NCBI RefSeq assembly: GCF_900182785.1
Contig: NZ_FXTS01000001.1
Location: forward strand, 124,001-188,000
DNA from: Oceanospirillum linum
GTDB taxonomy: Bacteria; Pseudomonadota; Gammaproteobacteria; Pseudomonadales; Halomonadaceae
Length of the DNA: 64,000 nucleotides
Direction of reading: 5' to 3'
Numbering within the stretch: position 1 is the stretch's first letter; each line of letters starts with the position of its first letter. This document shows, in pieces, positions 26,785-34,089 of this stretch. Position numbers and translations under genes: made by a program. The notes beneath the pieces were generated by a model. It did no database searches and was not told the DNA's origin. It saw nothing but the letters and a program-made list of their open reading frames with translations.

Positions 26785-26917
26785 TCCACTTTTAATTTCC
26801 ATGCCTAAGCTGACGCTTGACTATAATGATGACATCTTCTTATACGTCAAATAATAACAACTATACGGAAATGACCCAGTTCAAGACAGGGCTCCGGCCA
26901 GACACTGGAAGACACTG

Positions 26918-27670
26918 ATGACGATCCGGCACCTACTACATACTCTCTTACTGGCATTACTGATCAGTAGCGCCACTAAGGCCGCAGCACAAACACTCAG
27001 GATAGGTACAGACAACTGGCCGCCCTTTCGCCATATCAAAGAACACCAGGTAACCGGTATTGATAACGACCTCTGGCAGCAACTCAGTAAAAAGCTGAGT
27101 ATTAAGATACAGTATGTCCACTGCCCCTGGAAACGCTGTCTTGACCTGATGAAAACCGGCGATATTGATGCCATGAGCGGACTCGCATGGCAACAGGAGC
27201 GGGGGGAGTACATTCATTACATCAAGCCAGCTTACTTTGGCTGCTCAACCCGCTTCTATGTCCGCCGTGGTGAAGAAAAGCGCCTGCAGAACCGTGAACA
27301 ACTAAACCATCTCAATATTGGCATGGTCAGGGGCTCCGCCTACTACACCGAGTTTGACCAAAACAACACACTACAGAAAACTCAGCTGACCCAGGAAAGC
27401 GTACTTTTACCGCTCTTAGCATCAGGCAGAATTGACAGCTATATAGGCACGGACTGCCAGGCAGACTTTGAGCTTGCCCGCAGCAGCTGGTATCAGCAAC
27501 TGGTCAAAGCCCCCTTTAACCCAGAGAGCAATACCCCTCTGTATATTGGCTTATCCAAAAAAAGCGACTGGAATAAAAACAGTCAGAGCTTCTCTGAAGC
27601 TATACAGCAGGTTCTCGCAAACGGTTTCAGGGATGCCATGCAGCAGAAGTATTACCAGAGCTCAGAATAA
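26918..27670 (+). CDS. Periplasmic solute-binding protein, family 3-like
   Basis: A 250-residue protein with a signal peptide (LLHTLLLALLISSATKAAAQ). The mature N-terminus LRIGTDNWPPF, then DNDLWQQLSKKL and MKTGDIDAMSGL, match the SBP_bac_3 family that binds amino acids or similar solutes. No permease or ATPase gene is next to it, so it may be an orphan or serve a distant system. The four cysteines suggest possible disulphides. The ligand cannot be inferred. Confidence 0.75.
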   Translation: MTIRHLLHTLLLALLISSATKAAAQTLRIGTDNWPPFRHIKEHQVTGIDNDLWQQLSKKLSIKIQYVHCPWKRCLDLMKTGDIDAMSGLAWQQERGEYIHYIKPAYFGCSTRFYVRRGEEKRLQNREQLNHLNIGMVRGSAYYTEFDQNNTLQKTQLTQESVLLPLLASGRIDSYIGTDCQADFELARSSWYQQLVKAPFNPESNTPLYIGLSKKSDWNKNSQSFSEAIQQVLANGFRDAMQQKYYQSSE

Positions 27671-27728
27671 AACCCGGTGAGCGCTATAAACCTCCGCTGG
27701 AACAACAGATAAACCTCAAAAAAGAGCC

Positions 27729-27756
27729 AAAAAAAAAGCACCCAATCCGGATGCTT
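27729..27756 (-). terminator. Rho-independent terminator after dcd
   Basis: On the minus strand AAGCATCC (27756-27749) pairs with GGGTGCTT (27743-27736), loop GGATT, then a run of nine U residues. It lies 22 bases after the dcd stop. Confidence 0.8.
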
Positions 27757-27777
27757 TCATATCGTGCAAAAATGCCA

Positions 27778-28344
27778 TCAGGTCTTTGGCAGTGTAACCC
27801 CTGTTTGCCCCTGATACTTGCCTCCACGGTCCTTATATGAAGTCTCACAAACCTCATCAGACTCAAAAAACAGCATCTGAGCAACGCCTTCATTAGCATA
27901 GATCTTTGCAGGAAGATTCGTCGTATTGGAAAACTCCAGCGTCACATGCCCCTCCCACTCAGGTTCAAGCGGCGTCACATTTACAATAATGCCGCAGCGG
28001 GCATAGGTTGACTTGCCCAGACAAACCGTTAGTACATTCCGGGGAATCCGAAAATACTCAACCGTCCGCGCTAACGCGAAGGAGTTCGGTGGAATAATAC
28101 ATACATCACTTTTGATATCGACAAAGCTGTTCTCATCGAAATTTTTCGGGTCAACCGTTGCCGAGTGGATATTCGTAAACACCTTAAACTCATTAGCACA
28201 ACGGACATCATAACCATAGCTGGATGTACCGAAGGAGATCACACGCTGACCATCAACGTAACGTACCTGCTCAGACTCAAACGGCTCAATCATAGCGTCA
28301 GACTCCGCCATGCGGCGAATCCACTTATCAGACTTAATGGCCAT
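27778..28344 (-). CDS. dcd: dCTP deaminase
   Basis: Converts dCTP to dUTP, supplying dTMP synthesis. The 188-residue length equals that of Pseudomonas dCTP deaminases. MAIKSDKWIRRMA, FGTSSYGYDVRC, GKSTYARCG and PLEPEWEGHVTLEFSN (with the catalytic glutamate) are characteristic. The ATG at 28344 fits the family; an upstream in-frame start at 28413 adds 23 unrelated residues. It converges on the solute-binding protein gene. Confidence 0.95.
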   Translation of the reverse strand: MAIKSDKWIRRMAESDAMIEPFESEQVRYVDGQRVISFGTSSYGYDVRCANEFKVFTNIHSATVDPKNFDENSFVDIKSDVCIIPPNSFALARTVEYFRIPRNVLTVCLGKSTYARCGIIVNVTPLEPEWEGHVTLEFSNTTNLPAKIYANEGVAQMLFFESDEVCETSYKDRGGKYQGQTGVTLPKT

Positions 28345-28552
28345 AAATTTCCTACGTGTTAGATTTAAAAAAGCAATTAAATGATACAGGGTTGATTCGC
28401 AATGCAAAAGCACCGTTTATCAGACAACCTATATCAGGATAATAATCTGTACTCTAGCGGTCAGAGCACACAGAGTGCAAACTGCCGTAGCCCAGCAGAA
28501 AGAAAAAGTCCGGTTTAAATACCCACGTTCAATGCGACACCAAGGATCTGCC

Positions 28553-29167
28553 ATGTATATCGATTTCGACACGTTAAGCCCTAACCAGGCCTACCACCTG
28601 ATGACTCAAACTATTATTCCACGTCCCGTTGCCTGGGTACTGACCGCCAATGAAACCTCCGGTTACAATCTGGCACCTTTCTCTTTCTTTAATGCCATCT
28701 GCAGCAACCCACCACTGGTGATGTTCTCCGCAGGAAAAAAACCGGATGGAACACCAAAAGATACCCGATACAATCTCGGCCAGAACAAACAACTGGTGAT
28801 CCATATCCCCTCTGTGGATCAGGCAGAAGACGTTACCGAAACCGCCCGCACACTGGACTATGGTGATTCTGAACTTTATAAAATCCAGCATCCACTGGTG
28901 AATGAACCGGGCTGGGATCTGCCACGCCTTGAGAAGGCTCCGGTCGCCATGCTGGCAGAACTGACCGACCTGCACGAAGTCGGCCCCAACAAACAGGCGA
29001 TCTTCTACTGTGAGATCAAAGCCCTGTATGTACGGGATGACCTGGTAGAGCAGGATGAAAAAGGCCGTACCAGGGTGGACGCGGCCAAAATGCAGCCCTT
29101 GGCAAGACTGGGCGGCGGTGAATACGCAAGCTTCGGGGAAGTCTTTAAACTGAATCGTCCGGCTTAA
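28553..29167 (+). CDS. Flavin reductase family (FMN-binding split-barrel) protein
   Basis: A 204-residue flavoprotein of the flavin-reductase-like family. TQTIIPRPVAWVLT and NLAPFSFFNAICSNPPLVMFS are the FMN-binding segment. TRYNLGQNKQLVIHIPS and the later HEVGPNKQAIFYCEI also match the family. The substrate is unknown; relatives reduce FMN with NAD(P)H or are partners of monooxygenases. The ATG at 28553 (AAGGATCT upstream) matches family starts better than 28475. It is followed by a terminator. Confidence 0.82.
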   Translation: MYIDFDTLSPNQAYHLMTQTIIPRPVAWVLTANETSGYNLAPFSFFNAICSNPPLVMFSAGKKPDGTPKDTRYNLGQNKQLVIHIPSVDQAEDVTETARTLDYGDSELYKIQHPLVNEPGWDLPRLEKAPVAMLAELTDLHEVGPNKQAIFYCEIKALYVRDDLVEQDEKGRTRVDAAKMQPLARLGGGEYASFGEVFKLNRPA

Positions 29168-29212
29168 AAAGCGAACAGCACAGCTGTTAAAGCGCCTTGC
29201 CATAAACAACAA

Positions 29213-29260
29213 ATAAAAAAACGGGGCAGCTGAATTGACTTCAGCTACCCCGTTTCTCTT
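29213..29260 (+). terminator. Rho-independent terminator
   Basis: Stem ACGGGGCAGCTGAA (29221-29234) pairs with TTCAGCTACCCCGT (29240-29253) with one mismatch; T and A tracts flank both sides, so it can serve the flavin reductase gene and the convergent mrp gene. Confidence 0.85.
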
Positions 29261-29297
29261 TTTGTCCCATTAAGACTCAGAGCCTTAGCGGATGAGG

Positions 29298-30101
29298 TCA
29301 GTCACCAAAGGTAATAGTTGGTACGTCCTGCTCCGTCTCTGCCAACTGAGCGATGACATTGTCGGCAATCTCAGAGAAAAAGCCAGCAATCTGACCTTCA
29401 GGCTCAGCAACAACCGACGGCTTACCACTATCAGCCTGTTCACGAATGGTCGATGTTAGCGGCAGCTGCCCTAAAAGAACCGTATCGTACTCTTTAGCAA
29501 TACGATCACCACCACCCTCACCAAAGACCGGCTCAGTGTGACCGCATTCACTACAGGTGTGCAGACTCATATTCTCCACCACACCGAGTACCGGAATCTT
29601 CACCTTACGGAACATCTCGATCCCTTTTTTAGCATCCAGCAGGGCAATATCCTGAGGCGTCGTCACAATAACCGCGCCACTGACTTGCACCTTTTGCGCC
29701 AGTGTCAGCTGAATGTCACCGGTACCCGGCGGCATATCGATAAACAGGTAATCCAGCTCAGGCCAGTCCGTCTGAGTCAGCATCTGTTGAAATGCACCAC
29801 TGACCATAGGTCCACGCCAAACCATAGGTGTCTTCTCGGTAACCAGGTACGCCATCGACATAGTGTAAAGACCCTGGGCTTCAATGGGGCCAAAGTTATT
29901 ACCATGGGTCGTCTGAGGGCGTACACCATCAGCCACACCCAGCATCAAAGCTTGGCTCGGACCATAAACATCCGCATCCAAAAGCCCAACTTTAAAGCCT
30001 TTAGCGGCCACGGCCAGAGCCAGATTAGCGGTAACCGTTGACTTACCAACGCCGCCCTTACCGGACGCCACCGCAACAACTTTTTTTACATCTTCCAGCA
30101 T
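29298..30101 (-). CDS. apbC: Iron-sulfur cluster carrier ATPase Mrp/ApbC
   Basis: A 267-residue ParA-like P-loop ATPase. The deviant Walker A motif GKGGVGKST is at about residues 14-22, and the Walker B region includes YLFIDMPPGTGD. CSECG (CxxC-type) near residue 187 is the Fe-S transfer site. It lacks the N-terminal DUF59 (MIP18-like) domain of the 369-residue E. coli Mrp. It is divergent from metG, which is a common arrangement in gammaproteobacteria. Confidence 0.92.
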   Translation of the reverse strand: MLEDVKKVVAVASGKGGVGKSTVTANLALAVAAKGFKVGLLDADVYGPSQALMLGVADGVRPQTTHGNNFGPIEAQGLYTMSMAYLVTEKTPMVWRGPMVSGAFQQMLTQTDWPELDYLFIDMPPGTGDIQLTLAQKVQVSGAVIVTTPQDIALLDAKKGIEMFRKVKIPVLGVVENMSLHTCSECGHTEPVFGEGGGDRIAKEYDTVLLGQLPLTSTIREQADSGKPSVVAEPEGQIAGFFSEIADNVIAQLAETEQDVPTITFGD

Positions 30102-30276
30102 AACGACCTCTGTCTGAATCTCTATATGAATATGCCTGAAGCAACGACATGGCGCTCAGGCTCAAAATCGCAAACCCTTGCCAAAAAACAAGGCGTTAGA
30201 ACTTCGTTCTGAAATTCAGGCTAGCTTACCACAGGCAATAACCCAGTAAAGAACTCGGTTAATAAACCCTATTTTA

Positions 30277-30374
30277 TATAATGAAAAACAGTTCACCTGA
30301 TTTTCGGTCTCAAAAGGCAATACAGAGATGAAAAAAATCCGCTCAGTCGCTATAGTTAGCGGATTACTTTTTTC
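30277..30374 (+). promoter_or_regulatory. metG: Possible promoter and attenuator-like hairpin upstream of metG
   Basis: A perfect -10 sequence TATAAT (30277-30282) is followed by a hairpin, AAATCCGCT (30335-30343) / AGCGGATT (30358-30365), and then ACTTTTTTC. The hairpin with its U run looks like an intrinsic terminator inside the transcribed leader, about 110 bases before metG. The -35 region is poor. Attenuation is a hypothesis. Confidence 0.4.
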
Positions 30375-30482
30375 ACCGGTTGCTCAACGGGGCTGAGCCT
30401 GAACTTTTCAGGTATCAGTCGCAATGAAACAGAAACACAGAAGCAGCCCAATCCGTTCAACTCAGAAGCGTAAAGAGACACC

Positions 30483-32516
30483 ATGTCATCAGCTCGTAAA
30501 ATCCTAGTGACCAGCGCACTCCCTTATGCCAACGGCTCCATTCACCTGGGACACCTGCTGGAATATATCCAGACTGATATCTGGGTTCGTTTTCAGAAAC
30601 AACGTGGCCACCAGTGCTCCTACGTTTGTGCCGATGACGCGCATGGTACCGCCATCATGCTTCGCGCTGAGCAGGAAGGCATCACCTCTCAGCAGCTGAT
30701 CGATAAGGTTAATGAAGAACATCGTGCGGATTTCGACCGTTTTCTGGTGAACTTTGACAACTACTACTCGACCCATTCCGAAGAGAACCGAGAGTTCTCT
30801 GAGCTTATCTACAAACGCCTGCGTGATGCCGGCCATATCGCTACCCGTAGCATTACCCAGATGTTTGACCCGGATAAAGGTTTATTCCTGGCGGATCGCT
30901 TTATCAAGGGAACCTGCCCGAAGTGTAAAGCAGAGGATCAGTACGGTGATAACTGCGAAGCCTGCGGTGCGACCTATACACCGGCCGAACTGATCAATCC
31001 TAAGTCGGCCATCTCCGGAGCAACACCGGTTGAAAAAGACTCCGAGCACTACTTCTTCAAGCTGCAGGATTTCCAGGAGATGCTGACCGAGTGGACCCAG
31101 AGTGGGACACTGCATGAACAGATCGCCAATAAACTGAAAGAGTGGTTAGAAGCGGGTCTGCATGAATGGGATATCAGTCGGGATGCACCTTACTTCGGCT
31201 TTGAGATTCCCGATGCACCGGGCAAGTACTTCTACGTTTGGCTGGACGCACCGATCGGCTACATGGCGAGCTTCAAGAACCTGTGCGCCCGCCGTGACGA
31301 CCTGGAGTTTGATGACTACTGGAACAAAGATTCCGATGCTGAGCTATACCACTTTATCGGTAAAGACATTATCAACTTCCATGCTCTGTTCTGGCCCGCC
31401 ATGCTCGAAGGTGCGGATTTCCGAAAACCGACAGCGGTTAATGCCCACGGCTTCTTAACGGTTAACGGTCAGAAGATGTCCAAATCCCGCGGCACCTTTA
31501 TTAAGGCGCAAACCTTCGCAGAGTTCCTTAACCCGGAATACCTGCGTTACTACTTTGCCGCCAAGCTAACCAGCCGCCCTGAAGACCTTGATCTGAACTT
31601 TGAAGATTTTACCGCTCGCGTAAACTCCGACCTGATCGGTAAAGTTGTCAATATCGCCAGCCGCTGTGCAGGCTTCGTGAAGAAGTCCGGTGGCAAACTA
31701 TCCGAGACCTGTGCAGAACAGGCGATGCTGGATGATGCGGTAGCAATAGGCCATCAGATCGCTGAACACTACGAAAATCGTGATTTTGGCCGTGCTATTC
31801 GTCTGATCATGGAACTGGCAGATACAGCTAACGCATATATCGCTGAGAAAGCACCCTGGTCTCTGGCAAAAGAAGAGGGCAAAGAGCAGGAAGTACTGGA
31901 TATCTGCTCTGTTGGTATTAACCTGTTCCGCCAACTGATCACCTATCTGGCACCGGTGCTGCCGGTAATGAGTCAACAGGCTGCAACCTTCCTGAACATT
32001 GAGAATCTGAATTGGGATGCACGGGAACAGCTTCTGCTGGGCCACGAGATCAACAAATTCAAGCCTCTGATGACCCGTGTGGAAAGCGACCGGATTGACG
32101 CCATGATAGAAGCCTCCAAAGAGGTGCTGGCCGAGGAGCAGAAATTAAAAGAGCAACCCACCGGCCCGCTGGCGGAAGACCCGATCAGCGATGAAATCGA
32201 ATTTGACGACTTTGCCAAACTGGATCTGCGTGTCGTAACCATCATTGCAGCAGATCATGTCAAAGGTGCAGATAAACTGATTCAGCTGACCCTGGATCTG
32301 GGCGGTGAAACCCGCAACGTCTTTGCCGGTATTAAGTCTGCCTATAACCCGGAAGACCTGGTCGGCCGCCAGACGGTCATGGTGGCCAACCTGAAGCCCC
32401 GTAAAATGCGCTTCGGACTGTCCGAAGGCATGGTGATGGCGGCAGGCCCCGGTGGCGAAGATATTTTCCTGCTGACCCCGGATAAAGGCGCAGAAAATGG
32501 CATGCGGGTCAAATAA
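30483..32516 (+). CDS. metG: Methionine-tRNA ligase
   Basis: A 677-residue class I synthetase matching the long E. coli type (677). The HIGH-type motif is in YANGSIHLGHLLE and the KMSKS loop is QKMSKSRGT. The zinc knuckle has cysteines in CPKCKAE and CEACG. A C-terminal tRNA-binding OB domain (DDFAKLDLRVV onward, about residues 575-677) is present. It is divergent from apbC and is followed by its own terminator before the rnf operon. Confidence 0.97.
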   Translation: MSSARKILVTSALPYANGSIHLGHLLEYIQTDIWVRFQKQRGHQCSYVCADDAHGTAIMLRAEQEGITSQQLIDKVNEEHRADFDRFLVNFDNYYSTHSEENREFSELIYKRLRDAGHIATRSITQMFDPDKGLFLADRFIKGTCPKCKAEDQYGDNCEACGATYTPAELINPKSAISGATPVEKDSEHYFFKLQDFQEMLTEWTQSGTLHEQIANKLKEWLEAGLHEWDISRDAPYFGFEIPDAPGKYFYVWLDAPIGYMASFKNLCARRDDLEFDDYWNKDSDAELYHFIGKDIINFHALFWPAMLEGADFRKPTAVNAHGFLTVNGQKMSKSRGTFIKAQTFAEFLNPEYLRYYFAAKLTSRPEDLDLNFEDFTARVNSDLIGKVVNIASRCAGFVKKSGGKLSETCAEQAMLDDAVAIGHQIAEHYENRDFGRAIRLIMELADTANAYIAEKAPWSLAKEEGKEQEVLDICSVGINLFRQLITYLAPVLPVMSQQAATFLNIENLNWDAREQLLLGHEINKFKPLMTRVESDRIDAMIEASKEVLAEEQKLKEQPTGPLAEDPISDEIEFDDFAKLDLRVVTIIAADHVKGADKLIQLTLDLGGETRNVFAGIKSAYNPEDLVGRQTVMVANLKPRKMRFGLSEGMVMAAGPGGEDIFLLTPDKGAENGMRVK

Positions 32517-32551
32517 AGACCTGCTGACTTACCACTCATAAAACATTATAA

Positions 32552-32580
32552 AAAACAGGGGCATAGGCCTCTGTTTTTTT
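32552..32580 (+). terminator. Rho-independent terminator after metG
   Basis: ACAGGGGC / GGCCTCTGT arms with one G-U pair and a short loop, followed by a run of Ts at 32574-32580. Confidence 0.8.
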
Positions 32581-32799
32581 ATCTGCTATTGGGAATATGC
32601 ATCATTTACATATAACTAAATCCTCTAACAAACTCTGTCTTTTTTCTTGTAGGTAATAACATAAAAAAAGATAATAGTGCCGCTTTAAGCTAAGATCCGT
32701 CCGTTTACCCTGGGGGCTGATTCGTGTCAGCGTAATATGCGTAAAAAACCATATAATATTACCTGTGATTTAACCCCAAACCTTTGACGAAGATAGGCA

Positions 32800-33381
32800 A
32801 TGACTGAATACATTCTGCTTCTGATCAGTACCATTCTGGTGAATAACTTTGTCCTGGTTCAGTTCCTGGGGCTTTGTCCTTTTATGGGCGTATCCAACAA
32901 ACTGGAATCGGCCATGGGGATGTCTCTGGCAACCACCTTTGTACTGACCTTATCATCCTCCAGCAGTTATCTGGTTTATCACTTTGTTTTAGAGCCTCTG
33001 GGTATCGAATACCTTAAAACCATCGCCTTTATTATGATGATCGCGGTGGTTGTACAGTTCACCGAGATGGTGGTGCGTAAAACCAGCCCTCTACTCTACC
33101 GGGTTTTAGGCATCTTTCTGCCATTGATCACCACCAACTGCGCTGTATTAGGTGTCGCCCTTCTCAGCCTGAATCGCAACAGCGGTTTTGTTGAAGCGAC
33201 AATCTATGGTTTTGGTGCCTCTGTTGGCTTCTCTCTGGTTTTGGTTCTGTTTGCAGCGATGCGCGAGCGTATTGCCGTAGCGGATGTTCCTGCACCGTTT
33301 CAGGGGTCATCAATTGCCATGGTCACCGCGGGCCTGATGTCTCTGGCTTTCCTGGGTTTTAGTGGACTGGTTCAGCTTTAA
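32800..33381 (+). CDS. rnfA: Ion-translocating oxidoreductase complex subunit RnfA
   Basis: A 193-residue membrane subunit with six hydrophobic segments. NNFVLVQFLGLCPFMGVSNK and the paired TNCAVLGVALLSLN contain the conserved cysteines that hold an intramembrane iron-sulfur centre in Rnf. With RnfE it forms the antiparallel core of the complex coupling NADH and ferredoxin redox to sodium or proton movement. First gene of rnfABCDGE; metG lies upstream behind a terminator. Confidence 0.96.
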   Translation: MTEYILLLISTILVNNFVLVQFLGLCPFMGVSNKLESAMGMSLATTFVLTLSSSSSYLVYHFVLEPLGIEYLKTIAFIMMIAVVVQFTEMVVRKTSPLLYRVLGIFLPLITTNCAVLGVALLSLNRNSGFVEATIYGFGASVGFSLVLVLFAAMRERIAVADVPAPFQGSSIAMVTAGLMSLAFLGFSGLVQL

Positions 33382-33462
33382 AAGCTATTTAATCCAACAT
33401 CATGACCCGATAAAACGCTTTCAAACCGCACCATCAGATAATTGTTATAACCGGACAAACAG

Positions 33463-34089
33463 ATGACTGAGCTTCTTTCACAACATCCTGTTTTAGCTGC
33501 CGTAATCGGACTGCTGACCCTTGCAGCCCTGTTCGGTGCCATGCTGGGTTACGCCTCGATCCGCTTCAAAGTGGAAGGCAACCCTATTGTTGATCAGATC
33601 GACAGCCTACTGCCACAAACCCAATGTGGTCAGTGTGGTCATCCTGGCTGCCACCCCTACGCCGAAGCGATCGCCAATGGTGAAGATATCAACAAATGCC
33701 CACCAGGTGGCGAAAGCACCATGGAAGCACTGGCAGACCTGCTTGGCCGAGACCCTATGCCTCTGGATGCGGACCCGGATACCATCGGTGTAAAAAAAGT
33801 TGCCTACATCCGTGAAGATGAGTGTATTGGCTGCACAAAATGTATTATGGCCTGCCCGGTAGACGCCATTGTTGGCGCCACCAAACTGATGCATACCGTT
33901 ATTGAATCCGAATGCACCGGCTGCGACCTGTGCGTTGAGCCTTGCCCTGTAGACTGTATCGATATGCTACCTGTTGAAACCACTGTAAAAAATTGGGGCT
34001 GGAATCGCCCTCAGGGACCCAATGCCCGCTTTGAAGATCAGATTTTTGCCACCAGCTCCAGCTCCTCTGTCACCGGAGGAACGATCTGA
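33463..34089 (+). CDS. rnfB: Ion-translocating oxidoreductase complex subunit RnfB
   Basis: A 208-residue iron-sulfur subunit. An N-terminal membrane anchor (AAVIGLLTLAALFGAMLGYA) precedes a cysteine cluster CGQCGHPGCHPYAEAI, then two ferredoxin [4Fe-4S] motifs, CIGCTKCIMACP and CTGCDLCVEPCP. It passes electrons between the soluble donor or acceptor and the membrane part. Its TGA overlaps the rnfC ATG by one base. Confidence 0.96.
   Translation: MTELLSQHPVLAAVIGLLTLAALFGAMLGYASIRFKVEGNPIVDQIDSLLPQTQCGQCGHPGCHPYAEAIANGEDINKCPPGGESTMEALADLLGRDPMPLDADPDTIGVKKVAYIREDECIGCTKCIMACPVDAIVGATKLMHTVIESECTGCDLCVEPCPVDCIDMLPVETTVKNWGWNRPQGPNARFEDQIFATSSSSSVTGGTI

Noticed and set aside
32711..32730. tmRNA-like start (GGGGCTGATTC) upstream of rnfA
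   Set aside because: The match ends after about eleven bases and no tRNA-like 3' part or tag frame follows.
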